Made by a program: the position numbers and the translations under genes
Notes under the pieces: model-generated
Databases searched by the model: none
What the model was told of the DNA's origin: nothing
The model's input: only the letters and a program-made list of their open reading frames with translations
Shown here: piece by piece, positions 38,712 to 48,090 of the stretch
Layout: each line of letters begins with the position of its first letter
Position numbering within the stretch: position 1 is the first letter of the stretch
Assembly: GCF_003347205.1 (NCBI RefSeq)
Contig: NZ_QQBJ01000005.1
Location: 372,001 to 436,000 of the forward strand
Length of the DNA: 64,000 nucleotides
Direction of reading: 5' to 3'
From: Mycolicibacterium moriokaense
Lineage (GTDB): Bacteria; Actinomycetota; Actinomycetes; Mycobacteriales; Mycobacteriaceae

Positions 38712-39731
38712 ATGGCTCGGACCCGCATGGTCAAGCGCTGGCGTCGCAACATGGACGTGGTTGACGACGTCGAGTACACCGACATGCTTTCCACACTGTC
38801 TGAGGGGTCAGTGCGGCGAAACTTCAATCCCTACACCGACATCGATTGGAACTCTGAAGAGTTCGCCGTCGTCGACGACGACAAGCGATGGATCCTGCCC
38901 GGGACCGATCCGCTGGGCGGGCACCCCTGGTATCAGGCGCAGCCGGTCGAGCGGCAGATCGAGATCGGCATGTGGCGACAGGCCAACGTCGCGAAGGTCG
39001 GCCTGCAGTTCGAGATCATCCTGATCCGCGGCCTGATGAACTACGCGTTCTGGATGCCCAACGGCTCGCCCGAATACCGGTACTGCCTGCACGAGTCGGT
39101 CGAAGAGTGCAACCACACCATGATGTTCCAGGAGATGGTGAACCGCATCGGCGCCGACGTGCCCGGCATGCCGCGGCTGCTTCGCTGGCTGGCGCCCTGG
39201 ATCCCGCAGGTGGCCGGCCCGCTGCCGATCCCGTTCTTCTTCGGGGTGCTCGCGGGCGAGGAACCCATCGACCACACGCAGAAGAACGTGCTGCGCGAGG
39301 GCAGGGAATTGCACCCGATCATGGAGCGCGTGATGGCGATTCACGTCGCCGAGGAGGCGCGCCACATCTCGTTCGCGCACGAGTATCTACGCAAGCGCCT
39401 GCCGGATCTTCCCCGGCGCCAGCGGTTCCTGCTGTCGCTGTACGTGCCGCTCGTGATGCGCGTGCTGTGCCAGGCGATCGTGGTGCCGCCGCGCAGCTTC
39501 TGGAAGGAGTTCGACATCCCGCGCTCGGTGCGCAAGGAGCTGTTCTTCCGGTCGCCGGCGTCGCGGCAGTGGCTGCGCGACATGTTCGGCGACGTCCGGA
39601 TGCTGTGCCACGAGACGCGGCTGATGAATCCGCTGGCCAAGATCATGTGGCGGATCTGCAGGATCGACGGCAGGCCGAGCCGCTACCGTAGTGAGCCGGC
39701 GCGCATGCACGTGGTGTCGGCCGCCGCCTAG
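38712..39731 (+). CDS. AurF-like diiron oxygenase (Rv0885-like)
   Basis: The 339-residue protein is of the p-aminobenzoate N-oxygenase (AurF) diiron family. Iron-binding Glu/His residues are visible in HESVEECNHTMMFQEM, in FGVLAGEEPIDHTQ, and in AIHVAEEARHISFAHEYL. It is a soluble protein that needs electrons for oxygen activation. The ATG at 38712 has AGGAGG eight bases upstream. It is followed by the ferredoxin-fused reductase gene fprB 16 bases later, a pairing conserved in M. tuberculosis (Rv0885-Rv0886), so FprB is the likely electron donor. Confidence 0.9.
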   Translation: MARTRMVKRWRRNMDVVDDVEYTDMLSTLSEGSVRRNFNPYTDIDWNSEEFAVVDDDKRWILPGTDPLGGHPWYQAQPVERQIEIGMWRQANVAKVGLQFEIILIRGLMNYAFWMPNGSPEYRYCLHESVEECNHTMMFQEMVNRIGADVPGMPRLLRWLAPWIPQVAGPLPIPFFFGVLAGEEPIDHTQKNVLREGRELHPIMERVMAIHVAEEARHISFAHEYLRKRLPDLPRRQRFLLSLYVPLVMRVLCQAIVVPPRSFWKEFDIPRSVRKELFFRSPASRQWLRDMFGDVRMLCHETRLMNPLAKIMWRICRIDGRPSRYRSEPARMHVVSAAA

Positions 39732-39747
39732 GGAGGCTCGCACTTTC

Positions 39748-41460
39748 ATGCCGCACGTGATCACCCAGTCGTGTTGCAGCGACGGGTCCTGCGTCTACGC
39801 CTGCCCGGTGAACTGCATCCACCCGTCACCGGACGAGCCCGGCTTCGCCACCGCCGAGATGCTCTACATCGACCCGGTGGCATGCGTGGACTGCGGCGCC
39901 TGCGTCAGCGCGTGCCCGGTCGGCGCGATCGCACCCGACACCCGGCTGGACGACACGCAGCTGCCGTTCATCGAATTGAACGCGGCGTTCTACCCGGACC
40001 GCCCCAAGGGCGAGAAGCTGCCGCCGACCTCGAAGCTCGCGCCGGTCATCGATGCGCCGAAAGTGCATGCGCGCGGCGGTCATCCGTTGACGGTGGCCGT
40101 GGTCGGCTCCGGCCCGGCGGCGATGTACGCCGCCGACGAGTTGCTCACCCAGAAGCGGGTGCGGGTCAACGTGTTCGACCGGCTGCCGACGCCGTACGGC
40201 CTGGTGCGCGCCGGGGTGGCGCCCGACCACCAGAGCACCAAGCGGGTTACCCGGTTGTTCGACACGATCGCCGCGCGGCCCGGCTTCCGCTTCTTCCTCA
40301 ACGTCGAAGTGGGATCGGACATCTCGCACGCCGAACTGCTCGACCACCACCACGCCGTGGTCTACGCCGTCGGAGCGCCGAACGACCGCAGGCTCGACAT
40401 CGAGGGTATGGGGCTGCCAGGCAGCGGAACTGCCACCGAGGTCGTCGCCTGGATCAACGGCCACCCCGAATTCACCGATCTGCCAGTGGATCTCGGATGC
40501 GAACGGGTGGTGATCGTCGGCAACGGCAACGTCGCGCTGGATGTCGCCCGGGTGCTCACGGCCGATCCGGATGTGTTGGCGCGCACCGACATCTCCGACC
40601 ACGCGCTGGCGGCGTTGCGGCAGTCCAAGGTCACCGAGGTGGTGATCGCCGCCCGCCGCGGGCCCGCGCAGTCGGCGTTCACGCTGCCCGAACTGATCGG
40701 GCTGACCTCGACATGCGACGTAGTCCTCAGCGCCGCCGACCACGACCTTGTCCGGGCCGACCTCGCCACCGTCTCTGGTCCTGCTGCTCCTCACGTGCGC
40801 GAAGACCCCCTGACACGCAGCAAGCTGGAGATCCTCAGCAAGCTCGGCGATGCGTCCGCGCCCGCCACCCGGCCCCGAATCCGGCTCGCCTACCGGCTGA
40901 CTCCGCGGCGCGTGCTGGGCGCCGAGCGAGTCACCGGCATGGAGTTCACCGTGACCGACACAGACGACACCTGCCGGCTCGACGCCGGCCTGGCGCTGAC
41001 GTCGATCGGCTACCGCGGCAAGGCGATTCGCGATCTGCCGTTCGATGAGGCCGCCGGGGTGGTGCCCAACGACGGCGGTCGCGTCGTCGACGCCGAAACC
41101 GGCGATCCGGTGCGCGGCAGCTATGTCGCCGGCTGGATCAAGCGCGGCCCCACCGGGTTCATCGGCACCAACAAGTCGTGCGCGCTGCAGACGGTGCAGA
41201 ACCTGGTCGACGACTTCAACTCCGGGCGCCTGACCGAACCGGCCGCCGACCGCGCCGCCCTGGACAAGCTGGTGCGCGGCCGCCGGCCCGAGGTGGTGGA
41301 CGCCGCCGGCTGGCAGGCGATCGACAGGGCCGAGATCGCGCGGGGCGGCGACGAGCGGCCGCGCGACAAGTTCACGTCGGTCGACGAGATGCTGGCCGCC
41401 GCGGCCACCGCACCGGCGCCGTCGATCCGGCAGCGGCTGCTGGCAGGCCTGCGCCGCTGA
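39748..41460 (+). CDS. fprB: NADPH:ferredoxin reductase with fused ferredoxin, FprB
   Basis: The 570-residue protein has an N-terminal ferredoxin domain (Cys9/10/15/19/23 and Cys46/49/52/56 in CVDCGACVSACP) for iron-sulfur clusters, then the FAD-binding GSGPAAMYAADELL and NADP-binding GNGNVALDVARVL segments of adrenodoxin-reductase-like FNR, and a C-terminal helical tail. It moves electrons from NADPH to partner iron enzymes. It matches M. tuberculosis FprB in length. GGGAGG precedes the ATG at 39748. It is next to the diiron oxygenase. Confidence 0.94.
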   Translation: MPHVITQSCCSDGSCVYACPVNCIHPSPDEPGFATAEMLYIDPVACVDCGACVSACPVGAIAPDTRLDDTQLPFIELNAAFYPDRPKGEKLPPTSKLAPVIDAPKVHARGGHPLTVAVVGSGPAAMYAADELLTQKRVRVNVFDRLPTPYGLVRAGVAPDHQSTKRVTRLFDTIAARPGFRFFLNVEVGSDISHAELLDHHHAVVYAVGAPNDRRLDIEGMGLPGSGTATEVVAWINGHPEFTDLPVDLGCERVVIVGNGNVALDVARVLTADPDVLARTDISDHALAALRQSKVTEVVIAARRGPAQSAFTLPELIGLTSTCDVVLSAADHDLVRADLATVSGPAAPHVREDPLTRSKLEILSKLGDASAPATRPRIRLAYRLTPRRVLGAERVTGMEFTVTDTDDTCRLDAGLALTSIGYRGKAIRDLPFDEAAGVVPNDGGRVVDAETGDPVRGSYVAGWIKRGPTGFIGTNKSCALQTVQNLVDDFNSGRLTEPAADRAALDKLVRGRRPEVVDAAGWQAIDRAEIARGGDERPRDKFTSVDEMLAAAATAPAPSIRQRLLAGLRR

Positions 41461-41467
41461 CCGCCGG

Positions 41468-41917
41468 TCAGTGCTGCTTCATCGCCTCTTGGATCTCGTC
41501 CATGCTGACCTCGCGCACCGGCTGGCCCATTGACCACTGGTGGCCGAAGGGATCGCGAAGCACGCCGTAGCGGTCGCCCCAGAACTGATCCTCGACGGGC
41601 ATCACCACGGTGGCGCCCGCGTCGATCGCCCGCTGGAATTTCGCGTCCACATCGGTGACGACCAGGTGCACGGTCACCGGCGACCCGCCGAGGGCCTTCG
41701 GCGTCATCGACTTGCCGCCGCTCATCTCCGGGAAGTCGTCGTTGAGCATGACCGTCGAGCCGTTGACGGTCAGCGCCGCGTGGATCAGCTTGCCGTCCGG
41801 GCCCGGAACCCGGCCGAGTTCCACCGCGCCCAACGCTTTGACGTAGAAGTCGATCGCGGCGGCGGCGTCGTCGACGACGAGGTGGGGCATGACTGCGGGC
41901 TGAACTTCGATGGCCAT
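41468..41917 (-). CDS. PhnB-like VOC-family protein (Rv0887c-like)
   Basis: The 149-residue protein has the glyoxalase/bleomycin-resistance-like fold of the PhnB group: MPHLVVDDAAAAIDFYVKALGAVELGRV, IHAALTVNGSTVMLNDDFPE, and VTVHLVVTDVDAKFQRAIDAGATVVMPVEDQFWGDRYGVLRDPFGHQWSMGQ. The metal-binding residues cannot be assigned with certainty. It is placed between fprB and the citA group as in M. tuberculosis (Rv0887c). Function is unknown. Confidence 0.85.
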   Translation of the reverse strand: MAIEVQPAVMPHLVVDDAAAAIDFYVKALGAVELGRVPGPDGKLIHAALTVNGSTVMLNDDFPEMSGGKSMTPKALGGSPVTVHLVVTDVDAKFQRAIDAGATVVMPVEDQFWGDRYGVLRDPFGHQWSMGQPVREVSMDEIQEAMKQH

Positions 41918-41981
41918 GAGGATCTCCTCTTTCGGGGGTGGTGCTACTAAGGACTGCCCGGGTGACCAGAACTCATCGCGG

Positions 41982-42596
41982 TCACACGACGGAGAACGAC
42001 GGCGGCAGCGGGGCCCGGCCCGTCATCGCCATCAGCACGTCGTCGCCACGACCGCTGAGCACGGCGACCCGGGCCGCCAGCACCGTGGCGTCGTCCAGCA
42101 CATCGGCGGGCAACTCGAGCGACAGCCCGGTGGCGCGCGCGATGTCGAGGCCGTGCACGGCGAGTTCGAAGATGCGCGTCGACAGATACGTGTGCAGCCG
42201 GATCCCCAGCCCGCCGATGACGGCGATCAGCGGGTTTCCCGCCGCCGCGACCTCGCCGAGCACGCGCTCGACCATCTCGTCGATGGCCGCGACGGGGTCG
42301 TCTCCGAGATCGCGGCCCGCCTGCCTGCCGCGCTCGTCGATGGCTTCGGCGCCCGCGCTCGCCATGTAGTCGGCGATCTGCACGTAGTACTCCTGCGGGG
42401 TGACGACGTCCTCGTGTTCCGCCGGCGTCTGCAGATAGGTGCTGACCGTGATCAGCGAGCGGGACGTGTGCCCGACCAGCGACCGGAGGTCCCAGCCGCC
42501 GAGCCCCGGACCGTCCCAACGGTCATCGGGGATACGCCGGACCAGGGCGGCGAAGCTCCTCGCCGCCGAGGAGAACGTGTTGACCGCCGCCGCCAC
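41982..42596 (-). CDS. DinB/maleylpyruvate-isomerase-type protein (TIGR03086-like)
   Basis: The 204-residue protein has the mycothiol-dependent metalloenzyme (DinB_2/MDMPI N-terminal) pattern: a helix bundle with DDRWDGPGLGGWDLRSLVGHTSRSLITVSTYL and a histidine triad candidate (GHT, RLHTYLSTRIFELAVHGLDIARAT). Members use mycothiol and a metal to isomerise or conjugate substrates. The GTG at 42596 is five bases after the citA stop. The pairing with citA seems translationally coupled, but no shared pathway is obvious. Confidence 0.8.
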   Translation of the reverse strand: MAAAVNTFSSAARSFAALVRRIPDDRWDGPGLGGWDLRSLVGHTSRSLITVSTYLQTPAEHEDVVTPQEYYVQIADYMASAGAEAIDERGRQAGRDLGDDPVAAIDEMVERVLGEVAAAGNPLIAVIGGLGIRLHTYLSTRIFELAVHGLDIARATGLSLELPADVLDDATVLAARVAVLSGRGDDVLMAMTGRAPLPPSFSVV

Positions 42597-42601
42597 CGCG
42601 G

Positions 42602-43720
42602 CTAGCCCTTCGCTATCTCGTTCCAGCCCTCGACCGACTCCGGGCTGCGCGGTGCCGGTCCGACGTAGATCGCCGACGGGCGGACGAGCTTGCCGAGCCT
42701 CTTCTGCTCGAGGATGTGCGCGCACCAACCGGCGGTGCGGCCGCACGTGAACATCGCGGGCATCATATTGGCGGGCACTTCGGCGAAGTCCAGGATCACC
42801 GCCGCCCAGAACTCCACGTTGGTTTCGATGGCGCGGTCGGGACGACGCTCCCGCAGTTCGGTCAGCGCGGCCTGCTCGAGCGCCGCGGCGGCCTCGAAGC
42901 GCGGCGCCTCGAGCCGCTTGGCCGTGGCCCGCAGCACCCGGGCGCGCGGGTCCTCCGCGCGGTACACCCGGTGCCCGAAACCCATCAGCTTCTCGTGGCG
43001 GTCCAGCACACCGCGCACCACCGCCTGCGCGTCGCCGGTCCGCTCGGCCTCCTCGATCATCGGCAGCACCCGCGCGGGGGCGCCGCCGTGCAGGGGGCCG
43101 CTCATCGCGCCGATGGCGCCCGACAGCGCCGCGGCCACGTCCGCGCCCGTCGACGCGATCACCCTGGCGGTGAACGTGGAGGCGTTCATGCCGTGTTCGG
43201 CCGCCGACACCCAGTACGCGTCGATGGCCTCGATGTGCCTGGGATCGGGCTCGCCCTGCCATCGCGTCATGAAACGGGCTGTGACAGTGGAGCATTCGTC
43301 GATCATGCGCTGCGGGACGGCGGGCTGGTAGATGCCGCGGGCGGACTGCGCGACATAGGACAGGGCCATCACCGACGCGCGCGCGAGTTGGTTGCGGGCG
43401 GTGGCGTCGTCGATGTCCAGCAGCGGCTTGTAACCCCAGATCGGCGCGAGCATCGGCAGACCGGCCTGCACGTCGACCCGGACGTCACCGCTGTGGATCG
43501 GCAGCGGGAACGGCTCGGCGGGCGGCAACCCGTGGCCGAACCGGCCGTCGACCAGCAGCCCCCACACATCACCGAATGTGACCTGGCGGTTGACCAGTTC
43601 CTCGATGTCCACGCCGCGGTATCGCAGCGCCCCGCCGTCCTTGTCGGGTTCGGCGATCTCGGTGGTGAAGGCGACGACGCCTTCCAGGCCTGACACGAAG
43701 TCCTGAGGTACCGCAGTCAT
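42602..43720 (-). CDS. citA: Citrate synthase 2
   Basis: The 372-residue enzyme condenses oxaloacetate with acetyl-CoA. Conserved blocks are AEHGMNASTFTARVIAST, MSGPLHGGAPARVLPMIEEAE, GFGHRVYRAEDPRARVL and NVEFWAAVILDF, holding catalytic His and Asp residues. It is shorter than GltA2 and matches M. tuberculosis CitA (Rv0889c). Propionyl-CoA use is possible. The ATG at 43720 fits the tuberculosis length. It is divergent from pdxH with 84 bases between starts and is followed by the MDMPI-like gene. Confidence 0.93.
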   Translation of the reverse strand: MTAVPQDFVSGLEGVVAFTTEIAEPDKDGGALRYRGVDIEELVNRQVTFGDVWGLLVDGRFGHGLPPAEPFPLPIHSGDVRVDVQAGLPMLAPIWGYKPLLDIDDATARNQLARASVMALSYVAQSARGIYQPAVPQRMIDECSTVTARFMTRWQGEPDPRHIEAIDAYWVSAAEHGMNASTFTARVIASTGADVAAALSGAIGAMSGPLHGGAPARVLPMIEEAERTGDAQAVVRGVLDRHEKLMGFGHRVYRAEDPRARVLRATAKRLEAPRFEAAAALEQAALTELRERRPDRAIETNVEFWAAVILDFAEVPANMMPAMFTCGRTAGWCAHILEQKRLGKLVRPSAIYVGPAPRSPESVEGWNEIAKG

Positions 43721-43791
43721 GGGCTGATTCTCGCACCCGGGTTTCGGCCCACTGCTACCGGTCGGTAACAAGTCGCCGAACGCTTGGGGCG

Positions 43792-43797
43792 TAGCGT
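43792..43797 (+). promoter_or_regulatory. Predicted -10 element for pdxH
   Basis: TAGCGT fits TANNNT and ends seven bases before base 43804, next to the GTG start at 43805. No Shine-Dalgarno sequence precedes the GTG, so a leaderless or nearly leaderless transcript is likely. Confidence 0.35.
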
Positions 43798-43804
43798 TGG
43801 CGCG

Positions 43805-44494
43805 GTGGCTCCTGAGGAGAATGAACGGCTGGCCGCGATGCGCGTGGAGTACGGCTCGGCCGAGAAGGACGGCAGCACCGACCTGGATGCGGACTGGCTG
43901 GCCGACGGCTGGGTTGCCCTGCTGCGCAAGTGGTTAGCCGACGCCGAGCAGGCCGGCGTCGCCGAGCCCAACGCCATGGTGGTCGGCACGGTTGACGGCG
44001 ACGGAAGGCCGGTGACCCGATCGGTGTTGTGCAAGAGCGTGGACGACACCGGAATCACGTTCTTCACCAATTATGACTCTGCCAAGGGTGAGCAACTCGC
44101 CGCGACACCGTATGCGTCGGCGACCTTCCCGTGGTTCGCGCTCGGCAGGCAGGTGCATATCCGCGGACCCGTGGCCAAGGTGCCCGCCGAGGCCACCACG
44201 GAGTACTGGCGCCACCGCCCGCGCGGTTCGCAACTGGGCGCGTGGGCGTCGCAGCAGTCGCGTCCGATCGCGTCGCGGGCCGCGCTGCTCGGCCAATTGG
44301 CGGACGTCACTCAACGTTTCGCCGATCTCGACGACGTGCCGGTGCCGCCCAACTGGGGCGGTTACCTGATCGCGCCGGAGGTCGTCGAGTTCTGGCAGGG
44401 CCGGGAAAACCGGGTGCACAACAGGATTCGTGTGGTCTTCGAAGCCGGCGGGGTGGCGCCACAGCCGAGCCGGGTCGAGCGGCTTCAGCCGTAG
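43805..44494 (+). CDS. pdxH: Pyridoxine/pyridoxamine 5'-phosphate oxidase
   Basis: The 229-residue FMN enzyme oxidises PNP/PMP to pyridoxal 5'-phosphate. It has [94 protein letters not shown] and the C-terminal [10 protein letters not shown] and ERLQP that hold FMN and PLP. The GTG at 43805 is preferred. The TAG stop shares one base with the following MFS start. PLP would serve, among others, the SerC enzyme nearby. Confidence 0.94.
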   Translation: MAPEENERLAAMRVEYGSAEKDGSTDLDADWLADGWVALLRKWLADAEQAGVAEPNAMVVGTVDGDGRPVTRSVLCKSVDDTGITFFTNYDSAKGEQLAATPYASATFPWFALGRQVHIRGPVAKVPAEATTEYWRHRPRGSQLGAWASQQSRPIASRAALLGQLADVTQRFADLDDVPVPPNWGGYLIAPEVVEFWQGRENRVHNRIRVVFEAGGVAPQPSRVERLQP

Positions 44495-45813
44495 TGGCAG
44501 GGTTCTTCGCCGACGTCACTCCACTGCGGGGGTCGCCGGAGTTCCGGCGGCTGTTCGCAGCCGGTTCCGTCACCGTCATCGGCGCCAACCTGACCATCTT
44601 CGCGGTGCCGGTTCAGATCTACGCGCTGACCCAGAACTCGGCCTACGTCGGCCTGTCCGGGCTGTTCGCGTTGGTGCCGCTGGTGGTGTTCGGGCTCTGG
44701 GGCGGGGCGTGGGCCGACGCGATGGATCGTCGGCTGCTGCTGATCATCGCGTCGTGCGGGCTGGCGGTGGCGTCGGTGCTGCTGTGGGTGCAGGCCGCAC
44801 TGTCGCTGAACAACGTGTGGGTGGTGCTGTGCCTGCTGTCGGTGCAGCAGGCGTTTTTCGCGATCAACCAACCGACGCGGTCGGCGGCGATCCCGCGGAT
44901 CGTTCCCGGCGAGCAACTGCCCGCGGCGAACTCGCTGAACATCACCGTCATGCAGTTCGGCGCGATCGTCGGGCCGCTGCTCGCCGGTGTGATGCTGCGC
45001 TGGGTGGATCTGTCCACGCTGTATCTGATCGACGCGATCACCTGCGTGGCGCCGATCTGGGCCACGTTTCGGCTCAAGCCCATTCCGCCGTCCAACGGCG
45101 ACGCGAGCGCGTCGGGCTGGGGCTTTCGCGCCGTGCTGGACGGTTTCCGGTATCTGGCGGGCCACACCGTCGTGCTGATGTCGTTCGTCGTCGACCTGAT
45201 CGCGATGATCCTCGGCATGCCACGGGCGCTGTTCCCGCAGATGGCGCACGAGAGTTTCGGCGGCCCAGTCGAGGGCGGCACCACGATGGCGTTGCTGGCC
45301 GCGGCGATATCGGCGGGCGCCGTTGCAGGTGGGGTGTTCTCGGGCTGGCTGCCGCGCATTCAACGCCAGGGCCTGGCCGTCGTGCTGGCGATCCTGGTAT
45401 GGGGTGTGGCGATGATCGGCTTCGGCGTGGCCAGCGGCCTGGCCGGTGGAACCGCGGGCACGATGTTGTGGATCGCGGTGGTGTTCTTGGCGATTGGCGG
45501 CGCGGCGGACATGGTGTCGTCGGTGTTCCGCAACACGATTCTGCAGCAGGCCGCCTCCGATGAGGTGCGCGGCAGGCTGCAGGGGGTGTTCACGGTCGTC
45601 GTCGCCGGTGGTCCCCGGCTGGCCGACGCCGTGCACGGGGCGGCCGCGGCCGCCGTCGGCACCACGATCGCGGCTGCCGGTGGTGGTGGACTGGTCGTGG
45701 TCGGGGTGATCATCGCGGCGGCCCTCGCGCCGACTTTCGTGCGCTACCGGGTGACGCGATCCGGTGGTGACGAACCCGTCAGCGAACATGCGACGGACGA
45801 CGACAAAGTGTGA
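44494..45813 (+). CDS. MFS transporter, enterobactin-exporter-like
   Basis: The 439-residue protein has twelve predicted helices. The start [53 protein letters not shown] and DAMDRRLLLIIASCGLAVASVLL are typical of the EntS/MdfA-like MFS_3 group, which exports siderophores or drugs. The substrate is unknown. The GTG uses the last base of the pdxH stop, so the genes are co-transcribed. The GTG to TGA frame ends in a charged tail (VSEHATDDDKV). Confidence 0.85.
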   Translation: MAGFFADVTPLRGSPEFRRLFAAGSVTVIGANLTIFAVPVQIYALTQNSAYVGLSGLFALVPLVVFGLWGGAWADAMDRRLLLIIASCGLAVASVLLWVQAALSLNNVWVVLCLLSVQQAFFAINQPTRSAAIPRIVPGEQLPAANSLNITVMQFGAIVGPLLAGVMLRWVDLSTLYLIDAITCVAPIWATFRLKPIPPSNGDASASGWGFRAVLDGFRYLAGHTVVLMSFVVDLIAMILGMPRALFPQMAHESFGGPVEGGTTMALLAAAISAGAVAGGVFSGWLPRIQRQGLAVVLAILVWGVAMIGFGVASGLAGGTAGTMLWIAVVFLAIGGAADMVSSVFRNTILQQAASDEVRGRLQGVFTVVVAGGPRLADAVHGAAAAAVGTTIAAAGGGGLVVVGVIIAAALAPTFVRYRVTRSGGDEPVSEHATDDDKV

Positions 45814-45868
45814 ATACGGGCATCTTGCGATCGCACGGACTTTGCTTGGCAACTCTCAGCAACGAGGC

Positions 45869-45874
45869 TAACAT
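45869..45874 (+). promoter_or_regulatory. Predicted -10 element for a leaderless tetR transcript
   Basis: TAACAT fits TANNNT and lies 12 to 7 bases before the GTG start at 45881. No ribosome site lies between. The position predicts transcription starting on the first base of the coding frame. Confidence 0.45.
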
Positions 45875-45880
45875 CCTGGC

Positions 45881-46522
45881 GTGGCCGGTGATTCGGGGGA
45901 TTCGACGCCGCTCGGCCTGCGTGAACGTAAAAAGCAGCGCACGCGCGCGACGCTGATCGACGCGGCGATCGAGCTATGCGAACGGCAGGGCTTCGAGCAG
46001 ACCACGGTCGAGCAGATCGCGGCGATCGCCGACGTCTCGCCGCGCACCTTCAGTCGCTACTTCGCCACCAAGGAGGCCGTCTGTCTGGCGCTCGTCGACG
46101 ATGCCGTCGACGTGGCCGCGGTCGAACTGGCCGGGCTGCCGCAGGACATGAACCACCTGGAGGCGTTGTGTCGTGCCTCGGTGACGATGTACCGCAACAC
46201 CAAGAACGCCGGAATCGGGGAATTGACTGCCCCGCGGCTGATCTCCACCCTGCGGATCATCATGTCCTCGCCGACGCTGCGGCAGGCCACCATGGAGTTC
46301 CGGCCGCATGCGGTCAATGTCGAGTTGGCCAGGCGGATGGCCGTCGGACTGGAGGACCGGGGGTTGCGGCTGGTGGCGGCCGTGTGGGCGTCGGTGATCA
46401 TGACCGCGCTCGCGGACCTGGGCATGGACACCGCATGGCACGGCGTCGACATCGATGACGCCGTCGATCGGATCGAGGACACCTTTGCCCAGTTCGCCGG
46501 CCTGATCTCGAGCGTCTCCTAG
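45881..46522 (+). CDS. TetR-family transcriptional regulator
   Basis: The 213-residue protein has the TetR N-terminal domain, RERKKQRTRATLIDAAIELCERQGFEQTTVEQIAAIADVSPRTFSRYFATKEAVCLALVDDA, and a C-terminal ligand domain (AcrR-type, from about residue 75) that ends IEDTFAQFAGLI. The effector is unknown. It is between the MFS gene and gltA2 on the same strand; a role in regulating the MFS gene is possible. GTG start, with a -10 element positioned for leaderless expression. Confidence 0.9.
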   Translation: MAGDSGDSTPLGLRERKKQRTRATLIDAAIELCERQGFEQTTVEQIAAIADVSPRTFSRYFATKEAVCLALVDDAVDVAAVELAGLPQDMNHLEALCRASVTMYRNTKNAGIGELTAPRLISTLRIIMSSPTLRQATMEFRPHAVNVELARRMAVGLEDRGLRLVAAVWASVIMTALADLGMDTAWHGVDIDDAVDRIEDTFAQFAGLISSVS

Positions 46523-46623
46523 CCGGTCCGAACCCGTGCGCACCCCGCGCGGGCGCGATTGCCACAATGGGACTACCTTTTGAGGGGCAGAGGCCGGTTC
46601 TCGTGAGCGACGAAGGGATTCCC

Positions 46624-47919
<1,296 letters not shown>

Positions 47920-47925
47920 CTTTCA

Positions 47926-47956
47926 GCACCGCCCTTCGCACCGCCCTTCGCACCGC
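47926..47956 (+). repeat. Short tandem repeat after gltA2
   Basis: Two and a half copies of the 12-base unit GCACCGCCCTTC lie head to tail (47926-47937, 47938-47949, then a partial copy), ending where the hairpin begins. It was probably made by slippage; no function is evident. Confidence 0.7.
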
Positions 47957-48015
47957 GAGCGTGCGTGTTTGCACACGACACGCCGCATTCTGGTGTGCAA
48001 CTGCGCACGCTCGCG
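47954..48015 (+). repeat. Long intergenic hairpin element after gltA2
   Basis: The outer stem is 12 perfect base pairs, CGCGAGCGTGCG (47954-47965) with CGCACGCTCGCG (48004-48015). The inner arms TGTTTGCACAC and GTGTGCAACTG add about nine more pairs with two mismatches, with a 16-base loop (47977-47992). It may terminate gltA2 transcription or be a dispersed palindromic repeat; I see only one copy in this window. Confidence 0.6.
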
Positions 48016-48071
48016 CGGCTTGACGAGACACATGTCACCGGCGGCGGGCTTGCGCGAACGACAGTTGTAGT

Positions 48072-48090
48072 TTCACAATAGTTGTGTGAA
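48072..48090 (+). promoter_or_regulatory. Palindromic operator candidate for the MFS/marR operon
   Basis: TTCACA (48072-48077) and TGTGAA (48085-48090) form a palindrome around seven bases, with a nested CACAA-TAG-TTGTG. It overlaps the start codon at 48086 and the region where a -10 element would lie. The downstream gene pair includes a MarR protein, which probably binds it. Confidence 0.5.

Noticed and set aside
46567-46623. Earlier ATG for gltA2
   Set aside because: The M. tuberculosis protein of 431 residues aligns from 46624, which also has a good ribosome site; the extra 19 residues do not match anything.
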